Source: Solirubrobacter ginsenosidimutans
GTDB lineage: Bacteria > Actinomycetota > Thermoleophilia > Solirubrobacterales > Solirubrobacteraceae
Assembly: GCF_027587205.1 (NCBI RefSeq)
Contig: NZ_JAPDOD010000034.1
Span: 1-64,000 of the forward strand
Length of the DNA stretch: 64,000 bases
Reading direction: 5' to 3'
The position numbers and the translations under genes were made by a program. Within the stretch, counting starts at the first letter, position 1; each line of letters starts with the position of its first letter. The notes below the pieces were generated by a model, which was given only the letters and a program-made list of their open reading frames with translations, did not search any database and had not been told where the DNA came from. Positions 18,124 through 27,526 of this stretch are shown here, one piece after another.

Positions 18124-19941
18124 ATGTGCGGAATCGTCGGCTACGTCGGCAAGGGCGACTGTGTGCCCTACCTGGTCGAAGGACTCCAGCGGCTCGAGTA
18201 CCGGGGCTATGACTCAGCCGGCGTGGCGGTCGTCAAGAACGGCGCGCTGCGCGTGCACAAGGCCCAGGGTCGGGTGCGCGAGATGGCGGCCGGGCTGCCC
18301 AAGCGCATGAGCGGCCCGGTCGGGATCGCCCACACCCGGTGGGCGACGCACGGGCCGCCGAACGACCTCAACGCCCACCCGCAGGTCGACGCCGAGGGCC
18401 GGCTCGCGGTCGTCCACAACGGCATCCTGGAGAACGCCGACGAGTTGCGGGCCGAGCTCGTGGCCGACGGCGTGAGCCTGATCTCCGACACCGACACCGA
18501 AGTGCTCGCCCACCTGATCGCGCGCTCACCCGAGGAGACGCTCGAGGAGCGTGTGCGCGCCGCGCTGCGCCGCGTCGTCGGTGCCTATGGCATCGCGGTC
18601 TGCGACGCCGCCGCGCCCGACCGGCTGATCGTCGCCCGCAACGGCTCGCCGGTCGTGATCGGGATCGGCGACCGCGAGATGTTCGTCGCCTCAGACGTGG
18701 CCGCGCTCGTCAAGCACACCCAGCAGGTCGCCTACCTGGACGACGGCGAGCTCGCGACGGTCACGATCGAGGGCTTTCGCACGTCGACGCTCGATCGCCG
18801 GCCGACGATCAAGGAGCCGCACGCGATCGCGGTTGCCGAGCAGGACTACGCGCGCGGCGGCTTCGCCCACTACCTGCGCAAGGAGATCGCCGACCAGCCG
18901 CAGTCGGTCGCCGGCACACTGCGCGGCCGCCTGGACCATCGCTTCGCCACGGCCCGCCTCGACGGCCTGAACATGACACCGCGCGAGCTGCGCGCGTTCC
19001 GGCGGGTCAAGATCCTCGGCTGCGGCTCGGCCTACTACGCGGGAATCGGCGGCGCGCAGATGATCGAGTCCTTCGCGCGCCTGCCCGCCGACGCCGAGCC
19101 GGCATCGGAGTTCCGGTACCGCGACCCGATCATCGATCCCGAGACGCTCTACGTCGCGACCTCGCAATCGGGGGAGACCGCCGACACACTCGCCGCGGTC
19201 CACGAGATCCAGGCCAAGGGCGGACGTGTCATCGGGCTCGTCAACGTCGTCGGCTCGTCGATCGCGCGGGGGGCCGAGGGAGGCATCTACCTGCACGCCG
19301 GGCCGGAGGTGTCGGTCGCCTCGACTAAGGCGGTGACCTCGACGCTCGTCGGCTTCGCGCTGCTCGCGCTCCTGCTCGGGCGCGTGCGCGACGCCGGGCC
19401 GGCCGCCGGCGAACGGCTGATCGCCGCCTTGGAGAAGCTGCCCGCCCAGATCGACGACATCCTCGCGCGAGAGGACGCGATCGCCGAGCTCGCCGGGCGT
19501 ATCGCCGGGTCCCAGACCGCGTTCTTCATCGGCCGCGTGCGCGGGCACATGGTCGCGCTCGAAGGCGCGCAGAAGCTCAAGGAGCTCTCCTACGTGCACG
19601 CCGAGGCCTACCCCACGCCCGAGCTCAAGCACGGCCCACTCGCACTGATCACACCGGACGTCCCGACCGTCGCGATCGTCCCCTCCGACCACCTGCTGGA
19701 CAAGAACCGCTCATCGCTGCAACAGGTCAAGGCGCGCGGCGGCCCGCTGGTCGTCGTCGGCCACGAGCACCCGGGCGAGGGCCTGGCCGACGAACTGCTC
19801 CTCGTGCCGCGGTCAGAGCCCGAGCTCGACCCGATCCTGCTCGGCATCCCGCTGCAACTCCTCGCTTACCATGCCGCCCTTCACCTCGGCCGCAACGTCG
19901 ACCAGCCCCGCAACCTGGCCAAGAGCGTCACCGTGGAATAG
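18124..19941 (+). CDS. glmS: Glutamine--fructose-6-phosphate aminotransferase (isomerising)
   Basis: Makes glucosamine-6-phosphate from fructose-6-phosphate and glutamine, the first step to UDP-GlcNAc for peptidoglycan. The 605 residues match the family length. Cys2 (MCGIVGYVG) is the glutaminase nucleophile; RLEYRGYDSAG and HTRWATHG follow. Two SIS domains cover the second half (GCGSAYYAG, TSQSGETADT, STKAVTST) and the protein ends in the conserved DQPRNLAKSVTVE. A GAAGGAG ribosome site precedes the ATG. No glmS ribozyme is seen upstream; only 18 bases separate it from the previous gene. Confidence 0.97.
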   Translation: MCGIVGYVGKGDCVPYLVEGLQRLEYRGYDSAGVAVVKNGALRVHKAQGRVREMAAGLPKRMSGPVGIAHTRWATHGPPNDLNAHPQVDAEGRLAVVHNGILENADELRAELVADGVSLISDTDTEVLAHLIARSPEETLEERVRAALRRVVGAYGIAVCDAAAPDRLIVARNGSPVVIGIGDREMFVASDVAALVKHTQQVAYLDDGELATVTIEGFRTSTLDRRPTIKEPHAIAVAEQDYARGGFAHYLRKEIADQPQSVAGTLRGRLDHRFATARLDGLNMTPRELRAFRRVKILGCGSAYYAGIGGAQMIESFARLPADAEPASEFRYRDPIIDPETLYVATSQSGETADTLAAVHEIQAKGGRVIGLVNVVGSSIARGAEGGIYLHAGPEVSVASTKAVTSTLVGFALLALLLGRVRDAGPAAGERLIAALEKLPAQIDDILAREDAIAELAGRIAGSQTAFFIGRVRGHMVALEGAQKLKELSYVHAEAYPTPELKHGPLALITPDVPTVAIVPSDHLLDKNRSSLQQVKARGGPLVVVGHEHPGEGLADELLLVPRSEPELDPILLGIPLQLLAYHAALHLGRNVDQPRNLAKSVTVE

Positions 19942-20523
19942 GCGCGGTCATCGGCCGACCGGTTGAGGTCTCGCGCCACGAGCCTCAGCGGGCACCACCA
20001 CTCCCCTTCTGAGGCTTGGACCCGGTCTCGGTCGCGATCGGCCTCGCGAAGACCCCCGCCCACCCACGAACCGAGCGCGCGCCCGCCCGGCGCGCGTGGT
20101 CGACGGCCCGAGAAGGGCGTCGCTGCCTCCGACGGCGAAGGCGGCAACCGTTGGCCTGCGGTCCACCGCGATGACGCCGCTTGTTCCGTCTCGCGCTCGA
20201 ATCTGCACGGCCGGGGCGGTGCTGCACGCGATCGGCGACGAGCCCGTTCACACCATCTCGTCAGGCCTCCTGTATGTCCCACGCAGCTCTGACCGCTGCT
20301 CAGGCGAAACTCCCTGCGCAGCCCGCTCCCATAGTCGGGAGCTGACGCGAACGGGCGCGGCGGGCGCTCACGGGCCGCCTCGCGCTTCGGGCTGGAAGCG
20401 GTCCGCGCGGACAGCTCCAACGGTGCGAAGGACCAGTGGCCCGGCCTGAGCGCGCGGTTCAGCATGTACGCCGAAGCGCCGGACCCGCGAGCCGGCTGAG
20501 CAGCGCCGGACGAGGATGAGCAC
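19942..20523. other. Gap between glmS and the MgtC gene, no supported gene
   Basis: About 580 bases. All frames give Arg/Pro/Ser-rich translations typical of non-coding high-GC DNA. Only a ~55-codon stretch ending at TGA 20497-20499 (with KDQWPGLSARFSMYAEAP) looks protein-like, with stops upstream at 20290 and 20332; it could be the tail of a decayed gene. No ion-regulon element, tRNA or clear hairpin terminator is visible. Confidence 0.5.
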
Positions 20524-21267
20524 GTGGCGTGGAGTGCGAGCGGCGCGTCGGTGACCGCGGTCGTCGAGGGCGGCCAGGGGTGGACACAGATCGGCCAGCT
20601 CGGTCTGGCGTTCGCACTCGCATCGCTGATCGGGCTGGAGCGCAACTGGCGCCACAAGCCGATCGGCCTGCGGACCCACACGCTCGTCGGCTTCGGCTCC
20701 GCGCTGTTCGTGATCGTCAGCAAGTACGGGTTCAGCGACGTGCTCGGTAGCGACGTCACGCTGGATCCGTCGCGCGTTGCCGCCCAGGTGGTGACCGGAA
20801 TCGGCTTCATCGGCGGCGGCCTGATCTTCGTGCGCGGCGACGCCGTGCAGGGACTGACGACCGCGGCGATCGTGTGGATGACCGCCGCGATCGGCATGGC
20901 CTGTGGGGCCGGATTGGCCCTCGTCGCCCTGTTCGCCACCGCCGGTCACTTCGTGGTCGTGCTCGTCTACCCGCGACTGCTCGTCGTCTTGCCTCACTCA
21001 CGCCATGTCGGGTTCGGGCTGCGGGTCGTCTACGAGGACGGCCGCGGAATTCTCCGCACGGTGCTATCGGAATGCACACGTCGAGGGTTCGCGATCGTCG
21101 AGGTCACTACCCACCAGCTCGAACACGACATTCGCGGTGCTTCCGTCGTCGCCGTCGCGCTCGAGCTCCGAGGCCAGCCGACGATCGAACCGCTGGCCGT
21201 CGCGGTCAGCGACCTGGACGGCGTACTCGAAGTCGCCGCCACCGACCACACGCGCAACGGCGACTGA
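20524..21267 (+). CDS. MgtC/SapB family membrane protein (copy 1)
   Basis: A 247-residue MgtC-like protein. Five hydrophobic helices fill the first ~155 residues with the family motifs ASLIGLERNWRHKPIGLRTH, VTGIGFIGGGLIF and GLTTAAIVWMTAAIGMACG. The C-terminal part is a soluble ACT-like domain. MgtC proteins are linked to growth at low Mg2+ and to inhibition of F-ATPase. The start is GTG. Unlike the second copy at 33 kb, it has no 50-bp ion-regulon element upstream. Confidence 0.88.
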   Translation: MAWSASGASVTAVVEGGQGWTQIGQLGLAFALASLIGLERNWRHKPIGLRTHTLVGFGSALFVIVSKYGFSDVLGSDVTLDPSRVAAQVVTGIGFIGGGLIFVRGDAVQGLTTAAIVWMTAAIGMACGAGLALVALFATAGHFVVVLVYPRLLVVLPHSRHVGFGLRVVYEDGRGILRTVLSECTRRGFAIVEVTTHQLEHDIRGASVVAVALELRGQPTIEPLAVAVSDLDGVLEVAATDHTRNGD

Positions 21268-21466
21268 ACTGGCACCCCCGGCATTCGCAGCGCTACCGGC
21301 GCCGTCGATAGCGATCATCCGAGTACGAGGTGGATTGCGGCTATTCCGCGTCCGCCTCGTCGTCGTTCTGGGGCTCCTGCTGTAGAGGGTCGCGGCGACC
21401 GCGCTCAGGTCGGCGGCGGCCGCCGTTTGGCGCTGCGCCGCGGGTTCTCGCCTGGCGATCGTCTCG

Positions 21467-23065
21467 TCATTGCTTTGGCGGTGTCTTTGCCTTCCAGGTG
21501 CCGGTCGTGTGGACGTGGACGTTGGACGCCACGCCGTCGACGTGCACGATCAGGTTGCGTGTCTTCTCCCAGTGATCGCCGCGCTGCTTCCATGCGATAT
21601 CGGGCTTGTCCCGGCCGGGCGAGTGCACGTTGCTGATGATCTTGAGCTTTTCGCTGATCAGATCGCCGTTCACGCGTTGATGCGTGATCAACCCCCACTG
21701 GTTGCACGCCGTGAGGATGGCCGAAAGCGTGTGGCTCTTCTCGATGGTGAGTCCGAAGGAGTCGGTGCTGATCTTGTGGGCGTCGATGGCCTCGTTGACG
21801 ATCTCCAGGACCTCACCGGACAGCCCAAGCGCGGTCACACCCGCCCTCAGCAAGGTCTTGTCGGCTGCCAGCCAGCCCTGCTTCTCCACCTGGACGACCG
21901 CCTTGATATGCACCTCGGCGTCTTTCTTGGCCTTCAGGTAAGCGTCTAGCGTCGCCTTCTGGTCGAAGACCTGTTGGACGATTGTGTCCTGTTGAACGGC
22001 GGTGAGCTTGGCCCACCGGTCAACGAGGGTGCCCTTGACGTTTTCGACGAGCCGCTTGCGCATCTCTTCGCGGATCACGACCTTCTTGTCATCCATCTCC
22101 TTCTTGGCCTTGGCCTCCGCCTCCGCCTTCGCCTTGGCCTGTGCCTCCTGCTTGGCCTTGGCGGCCGCCTCCGCTTTCGCCTTGGCTTCCGCTTTCGCCT
22201 TGGCCTCTGCCTCGGCCTCCAGCTTGGCCTTGAGCTCCGCGGCTTCCTTGGTTTTGGCCTCGGCTTCCTCCTTGGCCTTGGCCTCCGAGGCGGCCTTGGC
22301 TTCCGCTTCCAACTTGGCCTTGAGCTCCGCCGCCTCTTTGGCCTTGAGCTCCGCGGCCTCCTTGGCCTTGGCCTCGGCTTCCTCCTTGGCCTTGGCCTCC
22401 GCCGCCGCCTTGGCCTTCGCTTCGGCCTCCAGCTTGGCCTTGAGCTCCGCGGCTTCCTTGGCTTTGGCCTCGGCTTCCTCCTTGGCCTTGGCCTCCGAGG
22501 CCGTCTTGGCTTCCGCCTCCAGCTTGGCCTGGGCTTCCGCGGCCTCCTTGGCCTTGGCCTCCGCTTCCGCTTTGGCCTTCGCCTCGGCCTCGAGCTTGGC
22601 CTTGGCCTCCGCCGCCTCCTTCAGCTTGACCTCGGCCGCCAGGTTGGCCGGGGACTTGGCGTCGGCCGCGGTCAGCCCCGGTGGGAGATACTGCCCGAGG
22701 GTGTGCGGGTTGCGCTTGGGGTCGTACAGGTACTCGGCGGCCTCGTCATCGAGCTCCTCGACGTCGTCCTCGCGCTCGTCGGCTTCGTCGTCGACCACCC
22801 CCGCTCCGCCAACCCCATGAGACTCGTGCAGCCGCGCCAGCCTGCCGTGTCCGGGTGCGGACAGCGCGGCCCGATGCTCGAGCAGGCGCTGGACGGCCCG
22901 GTTACCCACCGACCGCTGAAGGGCGAGGACGGTGGTGGGGTCATCGCTCGCCCCGGGCGAGCGTTGCAAGGCCTCGTGGATCGGGTTCGCTTGCTGCTGG
23001 CCGGGGCGTTCTTCCTCCCGCTTGCGCTCCTGCGCCAGGCGTGCCGTTACAGCGTCGCGACCCAC
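21467..23065 (-). CDS. Orphan protein with eCIS-cargo-like leader, TolA-like Ala/Lys/Glu coil and unknown C-terminal domain
   Basis: A 532-residue protein. GTG 23065 is chosen because a GGGAGG ribosome site lies five bases before it. Residues 47-62 read LALQRSVGNRAVQRLL, the LQRxxGNRAVxxLL motif that precedes DUF4157 and other cargo of extracellular contractile injection systems. An acidic linker follows (~85-115), then ~210 residues of AEAKAKEEAEAK-type repeats forming a long helix, as in TolA. The C-terminal ~185 residues are of normal composition, with TIEKSHTLSAILTACNQWGL and HVDGVASNVHVHTTGTW, and match no family I know. No toxin motif or injection-system genes are nearby. It could be an orphan effector or a surface protein. 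Confidence 0.75.
   Translation of the reverse strand: MGRDAVTARLAQERKREEERPGQQQANPIHEALQRSPGASDDPTTVLALQRSVGNRAVQRLLEHRAALSAPGHGRLARLHESHGVGGAGVVDDEADEREDDVEELDDEAAEYLYDPKRNPHTLGQYLPPGLTAADAKSPANLAAEVKLKEAAEAKAKLEAEAKAKAEAEAKAKEAAEAQAKLEAEAKTASEAKAKEEAEAKAKEAAELKAKLEAEAKAKAAAEAKAKEEAEAKAKEAAELKAKEAAELKAKLEAEAKAASEAKAKEEAEAKTKEAAELKAKLEAEAEAKAKAEAKAKAEAAAKAKQEAQAKAKAEAEAKAKKEMDDKKVVIREEMRKRLVENVKGTLVDRWAKLTAVQQDTIVQQVFDQKATLDAYLKAKKDAEVHIKAVVQVEKQGWLAADKTLLRAGVTALGLSGEVLEIVNEAIDAHKISTDSFGLTIEKSHTLSAILTACNQWGLITHQRVNGDLISEKLKIISNVHSPGRDKPDIAWKQRGDHWEKTRNLIVHVDGVASNVHVHTTGTWKAKTPPKQ
22218..22521. repeat. Long direct repeats inside the Ala/Lys/Glu coil
   Basis: Segments 22218-22311 and 22428-22521 are nearly identical (~94 bp, offset 210 bp), each encoding about 31 residues of LKAKLEAEAKAASEAKAKEE type. 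Shorter GCC-AAG steps fill the rest of 22120-22640. They are coding repeats, in frame, and could expand or shrink by recombination, changing coil length. Confidence 0.8.
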
Positions 23066-23122
23066 AGCGCCCTCCCATGATGCGTGCGCGCCGAGCGTGC
23101 GCACAGGCGAGTTCGTCGAGCG

Positions 23123-23152
23123 AACATATCCCTGCGCTTTGAAGAAACGCAA
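23123..23152 (-). promoter_or_regulatory. Putative promoter of the coil protein, within the 23066-23496 gap
   Basis: On the minus strand TTGCGT (23152-23147) and TATGTT (23128-23123) are separated by 18 bases, a good -35/-10 pair in one of the few AT-richer spots. It would give a leader of about 50 bases to GTG 23065. The rest of the 430-base gap 23066-23496 shows no gene. Confidence 0.5.
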
Positions 23153-23496
23153 ATCAGCCTGAGCGGTCGCATCGCTTCCGGTACACACCAGGACCGTCTC
23201 CACCCGAAGCGGGGGGCATGCCCTGTGCACACCACGGACGCTGAGATCGCACCCAGGAGGCCGGACTGACCTCACCGGAAGCGGACGCGCTGGGCCGATA
23301 GCGCGCGAGGTAGCTCCGCCTCGGGCACCTCGAGACCACGAGAGCAAACCCCAGGCGGCCGCGGAGCTGCGCCAGGGTGCGGGCAGCACCCGGGATGTGG
23401 GCGTGATCCGTACTGGAGGAGGCGGGGTCGGCCCCGCCTGAACGCCTGCCAGCCGCCTCAAAACCAGGGCCGCGCGACGGGAGAATTACCAGTGTC

Positions 23497-23589
23497 ATGA
23501 ACCCCTCGCTGATCCAGCTGCACCACGCCAACGCACAGCAGGCAGAGCGCACCGCCCGCCGCCGTCTCCGCAAGTCCGCCGCCAAGTAG
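23497..23589 (+). CDS. Tiny ORF of the MNPSLI family
   Basis: A 30-residue ORF beginning MNPSLIQLHHANAQQAERT and ending in basic residues (RRRLRKSAAK). The same start, including the bases gtgtcATGAACCCCTCGCTG, recurs at 32374. The repeated start and upstream bases suggest a real, conserved small peptide rather than chance. Function unknown. Confidence 0.45.
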   Translation: MNPSLIQLHHANAQQAERTARRRLRKSAAK

Positions 23590-23600
23590 AGAGCCTGACC

Positions 23601-23717
23601 ATGACCCTGATCGCCACCCCCGCTCGCCGCCGCCCCGCCTCGCACGCGTTCACGGTCCCGGTCGTGCGCGAGCTCGTCCCGCGGGCCGCCCAGGTCGCGG
23701 CCGCCGGCGCCTGGTAG
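23601..23717 (+). CDS. Tiny ORF with RRPASHAFTVPVVREL motif
   Basis: A 38-residue ORF (MTLIATPARRRPASHAFTVP at the start) 11 bases after the previous tiny ORF. Its core RRPASHAFTVPVVREL is identical in the peptide at 32374, where it is fused directly to the MNPSLI start. The underlying DNA shares about 35 identical bases. Function unknown. Confidence 0.45.
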   Translation: MTLIATPARRRPASHAFTVPVVRELVPRAAQVAAAGAW

Positions 23718-23764
23718 CGAACAGGCTTCTGCTGGCCGGTCGCGTTCGGCGCCGGCCAACCCGT

Positions 23765-24187
23765 TCACCCGCTTGGAGCACCAGAGATCCGCACCTGTCG
23801 CGGCTCGCCGGTGACGAGGTGATCACCGCCGTCGCGCAGGCTCGCCGTCGCGGTCAGCCGCCCCGCCGTCACGCGGCGTTTGGAGCCGATCGCGCCGTCG
23901 AAGCGGGTGCTGATCCTGTCAAACGATCCGCGCAAGCGGCCGACCAGCCGGGAGCCGGACTTCAGGCTGATGCTGTACGTCGCTTGTGCATCGGTGGTCT
24001 CCTCGTTGTCGGACCACGCGATCTTGCCCGACGACCGGATCCTCGTCGGACACCCCTTGGTGGCCCGGAGTCGCTGTGCCCGGACGAGCCAGAAGTACAG
24101 ACCGGACGCCAGGCGCGAACCGTCCCACCGCGCAACACCGTCGCGCGGTTGACGGGTGTAGAGGACGGCGTAGTAGCGGCAGAGCAT
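23765..24187 (-). CDS. Hypothetical protein with possible beta-rich C-terminal domain
   Basis: A 140-residue frame starting MLCRYYAVLYTRQPRDGVAR. The second half alternates polar and hydrophobic residues (SLKSGSRLVGRLRGSF, RVTAGRLTATASLRDGG). That resembles a beta-sandwich repeat of secreted proteins, in which a line such as VTGTLRATATL recurs. It could be a truncated exported protein; no signal peptide is present. Neighbours are unrelated. Coding status is moderate. Confidence 0.45.
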   Translation of the reverse strand: MLCRYYAVLYTRQPRDGVARWDGSRLASGLYFWLVRAQRLRATKGCPTRIRSSGKIAWSDNEETTDAQATYSISLKSGSRLVGRLRGSFDRISTRFDGAIGSKRRVTAGRLTATASLRDGGDHLVTGEPRQVRISGAPSG

Positions 24188-24230
24188 GAGCGAGGACGCA
24201 GGCCTGCAGCCTCGCCGTCCGTCCGGGAGC

Positions 24231-24596
24231 TCAGTGGGCAGGCGCCGGCAGGCCGCGGCGCAGGACATCCGCGAGGACCCTGGCGTCATTGTGATCGGTG
24301 TCGGCGGCCGCGTAGACGAGCGTGAGCGTGCCATCACGCGCCCAGCGGCGAAGCTCGGTCAGCTGCGGGCGGTGGTGTCGGAGCTCGTCGACGTAGCGCA
24401 GGCGAAACTCGTCGAAGCGCTCGGGGTCGTGGCCGAACCACTGTCGCAGCTCGGTGCTCGGCGCCAGGTCGCGCTCCCACCCGTCGAGCCGAGCGCGTTC
24501 GCGCGAGACGCCGCGCGGCCACAGCCGGTCGACAAGGACGCGGTGCCCGTCCTCGGGCGCCGCGGTGTCATACGCGCGCTTCAGGCGGATGTCCAT
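24231..24596 (-). CDS. DUF488 family protein (YeaO-like)
   Basis: A 121-residue DUF488 protein with the family hallmarks MDIRLKRAYD at the start, RVLVDRLWPRGVSRE, WFGHDPERFDEFRLRY and LTLVYAAADTDHNDARVLAD. The family is widespread and its role is not settled; structural work suggests a nucleotide- or metal-binding role. It is divergent from the LAL regulator at 24655, about 60 bases apart. Confidence 0.9.
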   Translation of the reverse strand: MDIRLKRAYDTAAPEDGHRVLVDRLWPRGVSRERARLDGWERDLAPSTELRQWFGHDPERFDEFRLRYVDELRHHRPQLTELRRWARDGTLTLVYAAADTDHNDARVLADVLRRGLPAPAH

Positions 24597-24654
24597 CCAC
24601 CCAAGCTATTCCGGTCGTGGCCGGGCATGACGCGGGTGCAATAGCGTCAGGCCC

Positions 24655-27363
24655 GTGTTGATCGGCCGCAGCCGCGAGCGCGAGGCGCTTGGAGGAGTAC
24701 TCGACGCCGTCCGGGCGGGACGGAGTGCCACGCTCGTGCTGCGCGGCGAGCCCGGAGTGGGAAAGACGGCGCTGCTGGACGACCTGCTCGCTCGGGCAGA
24801 TGGCATGCGGATGCTGCGCGCCACCGGCGTCCAGTCCGAGATGGAGTTGGCGTTCGCCGGCCTGCATCAGGTGTGCGCGCCGCTGCTGACGCATCTCGAT
24901 CGGCTGCCTGAAGCGCAGCGCCGGCCGCTTGAGATCGCGTTCGGGTTGAGCACCGGCAGCGCTCCGGACCGTTTCGTCATCGGCCTCGGGGTCCTCGGGC
25001 TGCTCGTCGAGGCCGCGGAGGAGCAGCCGTTGCTGTTGGTCGTCGACGACGCGCAGTGGCTGGATCGCGGCTCCGCCGACGCGCTGACGTTCGTCGCCCG
25101 GCGCCTGCTGGCGGAATCGGTGGCGCTCGTCTTCGCGACGCGCTCTTCGGCCGAGCTCCTTCACGGCCTGCCCGAGCTGGTGCTCGAGGGCCTCATCAAC
25201 GGGGACGCCCGGGCCCTGCTGCAGCAGGCGCTTCCCGGTCCGCTCGACCGGGCGGTGCTGGACCGGATCGTGGTCGAGACCCGCGGGAATCCGCTGGCGC
25301 TCCTCGAACTGCCGCGGGGTCTGACGCCGGCCGAGCTCGCGGGCGGGTTCAGCGCGCCGGACGCGATCCGGCTCTCCCGCCGGATCGAGGAGAGTTTCCT
25401 GCGCCGGCTGCAGCCGTTGCCCGATGAGACGCGGCGCCTGCTGGTCATCGCGGCGGCGGAGCCGTTGGGCGACCCGTCGCTCGTCCGGCGCGCTGCCGAG
25501 CGGGTCGGGATCGACCCGGATGCCATGAGGCCGGCGGCCGACGCGGATCTGGTCGAGCTCGGCTCGCGTTTGCGCTTCCGGCATCCGCTCGTGCGCTCCG
25601 CGATCTATCGGGCGGCGACGCTCCAGGAGCGCCTGGCCGCCCACGCCGCCCTCGCCGCCGAGACCGACGCGGAGCGCGATCCGGACCGGCGGGCGTGGCA
25701 TCGCGCCCAGGCGTCTCCCGGTCCCGACGAGGCGGTGGCCGCCGAGCTCGAGCGCAGCGCGGGACGCGCGCAGGCACGCGGCGGGCTGGCAGCGGGCGCG
25801 GCCTTCCTGGAGCGCGCGGCCCGGCTGACCCCGGGACCCGGCCGGCGCGCGCGGCGCGCGATTGAAGCGGCAGCAGCCTACACCCAGGCCGGGGCCTTCG
25901 ATCGGGCCGAAGACCTGGTGGCGATCGCGCACACGGGCTCGCTCAACCAAACCCAGCTCGCGAAGCTGGACACGCTGCTCGCCCAGGTCGCGTTCGCCGC
26001 GAACCGCGGCGCCGATGGAGCGCGTCTGTTGTTCGCCGCCGCCGAGCGGCTCGTGGCGGTCGACCCCGAGCTCGCCCGGCAGACGTACCTGGCGGCGCTC
26101 TCGGCGGCGATGTTCACCGGCCGCCTGGCATCCGACGTATCCGGGGTGGAGATCGCCAATGCCCTGCTCGCGGCGCCCGCTCCATCAGGGGACTCACACG
26201 CCGGCGAGTTGCTGGCGAACGGTCTGGCACTGCTCTTCACCGCGGGCTACGCGTCTGCGCTGCCGGTGCTGAGCCGCGCGGTCCACGGCTTCCGCGACGA
26301 AGCCGCCCTGCCCGCCGAGCAGCTGCATCTGCTGTGGCTGGCGAGCGCCATGGCCTCGCTGCTGTTCGACGACGAGAGCTGGCAGGCCCTCTCGGCGCGG
26401 TTCGTCGGCCGCGCGCGCGAGTTCGGCGCGCTCGGCGAGCTCCCGGTGGCGCTCGAGACGCGCATCTTCACGCACCTGTTCGCGGGCGAGCTCGGCACGG
26501 CGTCGGCCCTGCTCGACGAACTCGCGGCCGTCACGAATGCCATCGGCAGCCGGCACACGCCGTACGGCGCGCTCGGCCTTGCGGCGTGGCAAGGCCGCGA
26601 GGACGAGGTCGAGCGCCTGCGCGACGACGCGATGGACGACATCGTCGCGCGCGGCGAGGGCATCGGGGTCACGGTGTCCTATTGGGCGAGCGCCCTGTGC
26701 CTGAACGGCCTCGGTCGCTACGCGTCCGCACGGACGGCGGCGGAGCGAGCCAGTGCGTTCGAGCCGGAACGAAGCGCATCGACGCGTGCCTGGGCTTTGG
26801 TCGAACTGGTCGAGGCCGCTGCGCGGAGCGGAGAGACCGAGCAGGCCGCGCGGGCGCTCGAGCAGTTCTCCGAGCTTGCGCAGGCGTCGGACACGAACTG
26901 GGCTCGAGGACTGCAAGCGCGGTCGCGGGCGTTGCTGGCCGACGACGGGAATGCCGAGGCGCTCTACCAAGAGGCGATCGAACGGCTCGGGCGCACGAGC
27001 GTGCGGCTCGAGCTCGCGCGAGCCCACCTGCTCTACGGCGAGTGGCTGCGCCGTCACCGCCGTCGGATCGACGCACGGACACACCTCCAGGCAGCGAGCC
27101 GGATCTTCGCGGACGCAGGTGCTGAGGCGTTCCTCGAGCGCGCCCGCGGCGAGCTGCTGGCCACCGGCGAGACATTGCGGCGCCGTACCGTCGAGACACG
27201 GGATCGGCTCACTCCCCAGGAGGCGCAGATCGCCCGCCGCGCGCGTGCCGGGCAGACCAGCGCCGAGATCGGGGCCGAGCTGTTTCTGAGCCATCGCACG
27301 GTCGACTGGCACCTCCGGAGCGTGATCGCCAAGCTCGGGCTCGGTTCGCGACGTGCCGCTTGA
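24655..27363 (+). CDS. LuxR-family LAL regulator (ATP-binding, copy 1)
   Basis: A 902-residue MalT/LAL-type regulator. An AAA/STAND NTPase fills the N-terminus: Walker A GEPGVGKTALL (about 31-41), Walker B LLLVVDDAQWLD, and GNPLALLELPRG. A long TPR-like helical region follows. The C-terminal LuxR helix-turn-helix reads LTPQEAQIARRARAGQTSAEIG, then LFLSHRTVDWHLRSVIAKLG. GTG 24655 places the start right before the conserved LIGRSREREAL. ATP and an unknown ligand probably control DNA binding. The protein ends soon after the HTH (RRAA), slightly short for the family. Confidence 0.93.
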   Translation: MLIGRSREREALGGVLDAVRAGRSATLVLRGEPGVGKTALLDDLLARADGMRMLRATGVQSEMELAFAGLHQVCAPLLTHLDRLPEAQRRPLEIAFGLSTGSAPDRFVIGLGVLGLLVEAAEEQPLLLVVDDAQWLDRGSADALTFVARRLLAESVALVFATRSSAELLHGLPELVLEGLINGDARALLQQALPGPLDRAVLDRIVVETRGNPLALLELPRGLTPAELAGGFSAPDAIRLSRRIEESFLRRLQPLPDETRRLLVIAAAEPLGDPSLVRRAAERVGIDPDAMRPAADADLVELGSRLRFRHPLVRSAIYRAATLQERLAAHAALAAETDAERDPDRRAWHRAQASPGPDEAVAAELERSAGRAQARGGLAAGAAFLERAARLTPGPGRRARRAIEAAAAYTQAGAFDRAEDLVAIAHTGSLNQTQLAKLDTLLAQVAFAANRGADGARLLFAAAERLVAVDPELARQTYLAALSAAMFTGRLASDVSGVEIANALLAAPAPSGDSHAGELLANGLALLFTAGYASALPVLSRAVHGFRDEAALPAEQLHLLWLASAMASLLFDDESWQALSARFVGRAREFGALGELPVALETRIFTHLFAGELGTASALLDELAAVTNAIGSRHTPYGALGLAAWQGREDEVERLRDDAMDDIVARGEGIGVTVSYWASALCLNGLGRYASARTAAERASAFEPERSASTRAWALVELVEAAARSGETEQAARALEQFSELAQASDTNWARGLQARSRALLADDGNAEALYQEAIERLGRTSVRLELARAHLLYGEWLRRHRRRIDARTHLQAASRIFADAGAEAFLERARGELLATGETLRRRTVETRDRLTPQEAQIARRARAGQTSAEIGAELFLSHRTVDWHLRSVIAKLGLGSRRAA

Positions 27364-27526
27364 CCGCCTGCGCACCGACTAGCGACCACTACGGGTGCGA
27401 CGGGACCGGGGAAGGCGAGAAGCTTCGTCCGGTCCGGCCATGCTCCCCCAAACCACATACACCCGCTCGGCCAGACGGACGGCTGCGCGACCGAGGCGGT
27501 CGGTGCGGTCGTGGCTCGTCAGGATC

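Noticed and set aside
20290..20499. Possible gene end with KDQWPGLSARF before the first MgtC gene
   Set aside because: Open for only ~55 codons with stops upstream and no start; too little to call.
22120..22640. CRISPR-like repeat array
   Set aside because: The repeats are irregular, lack unique spacers and are in frame, coding for an Ala/Lys/Glu coil.
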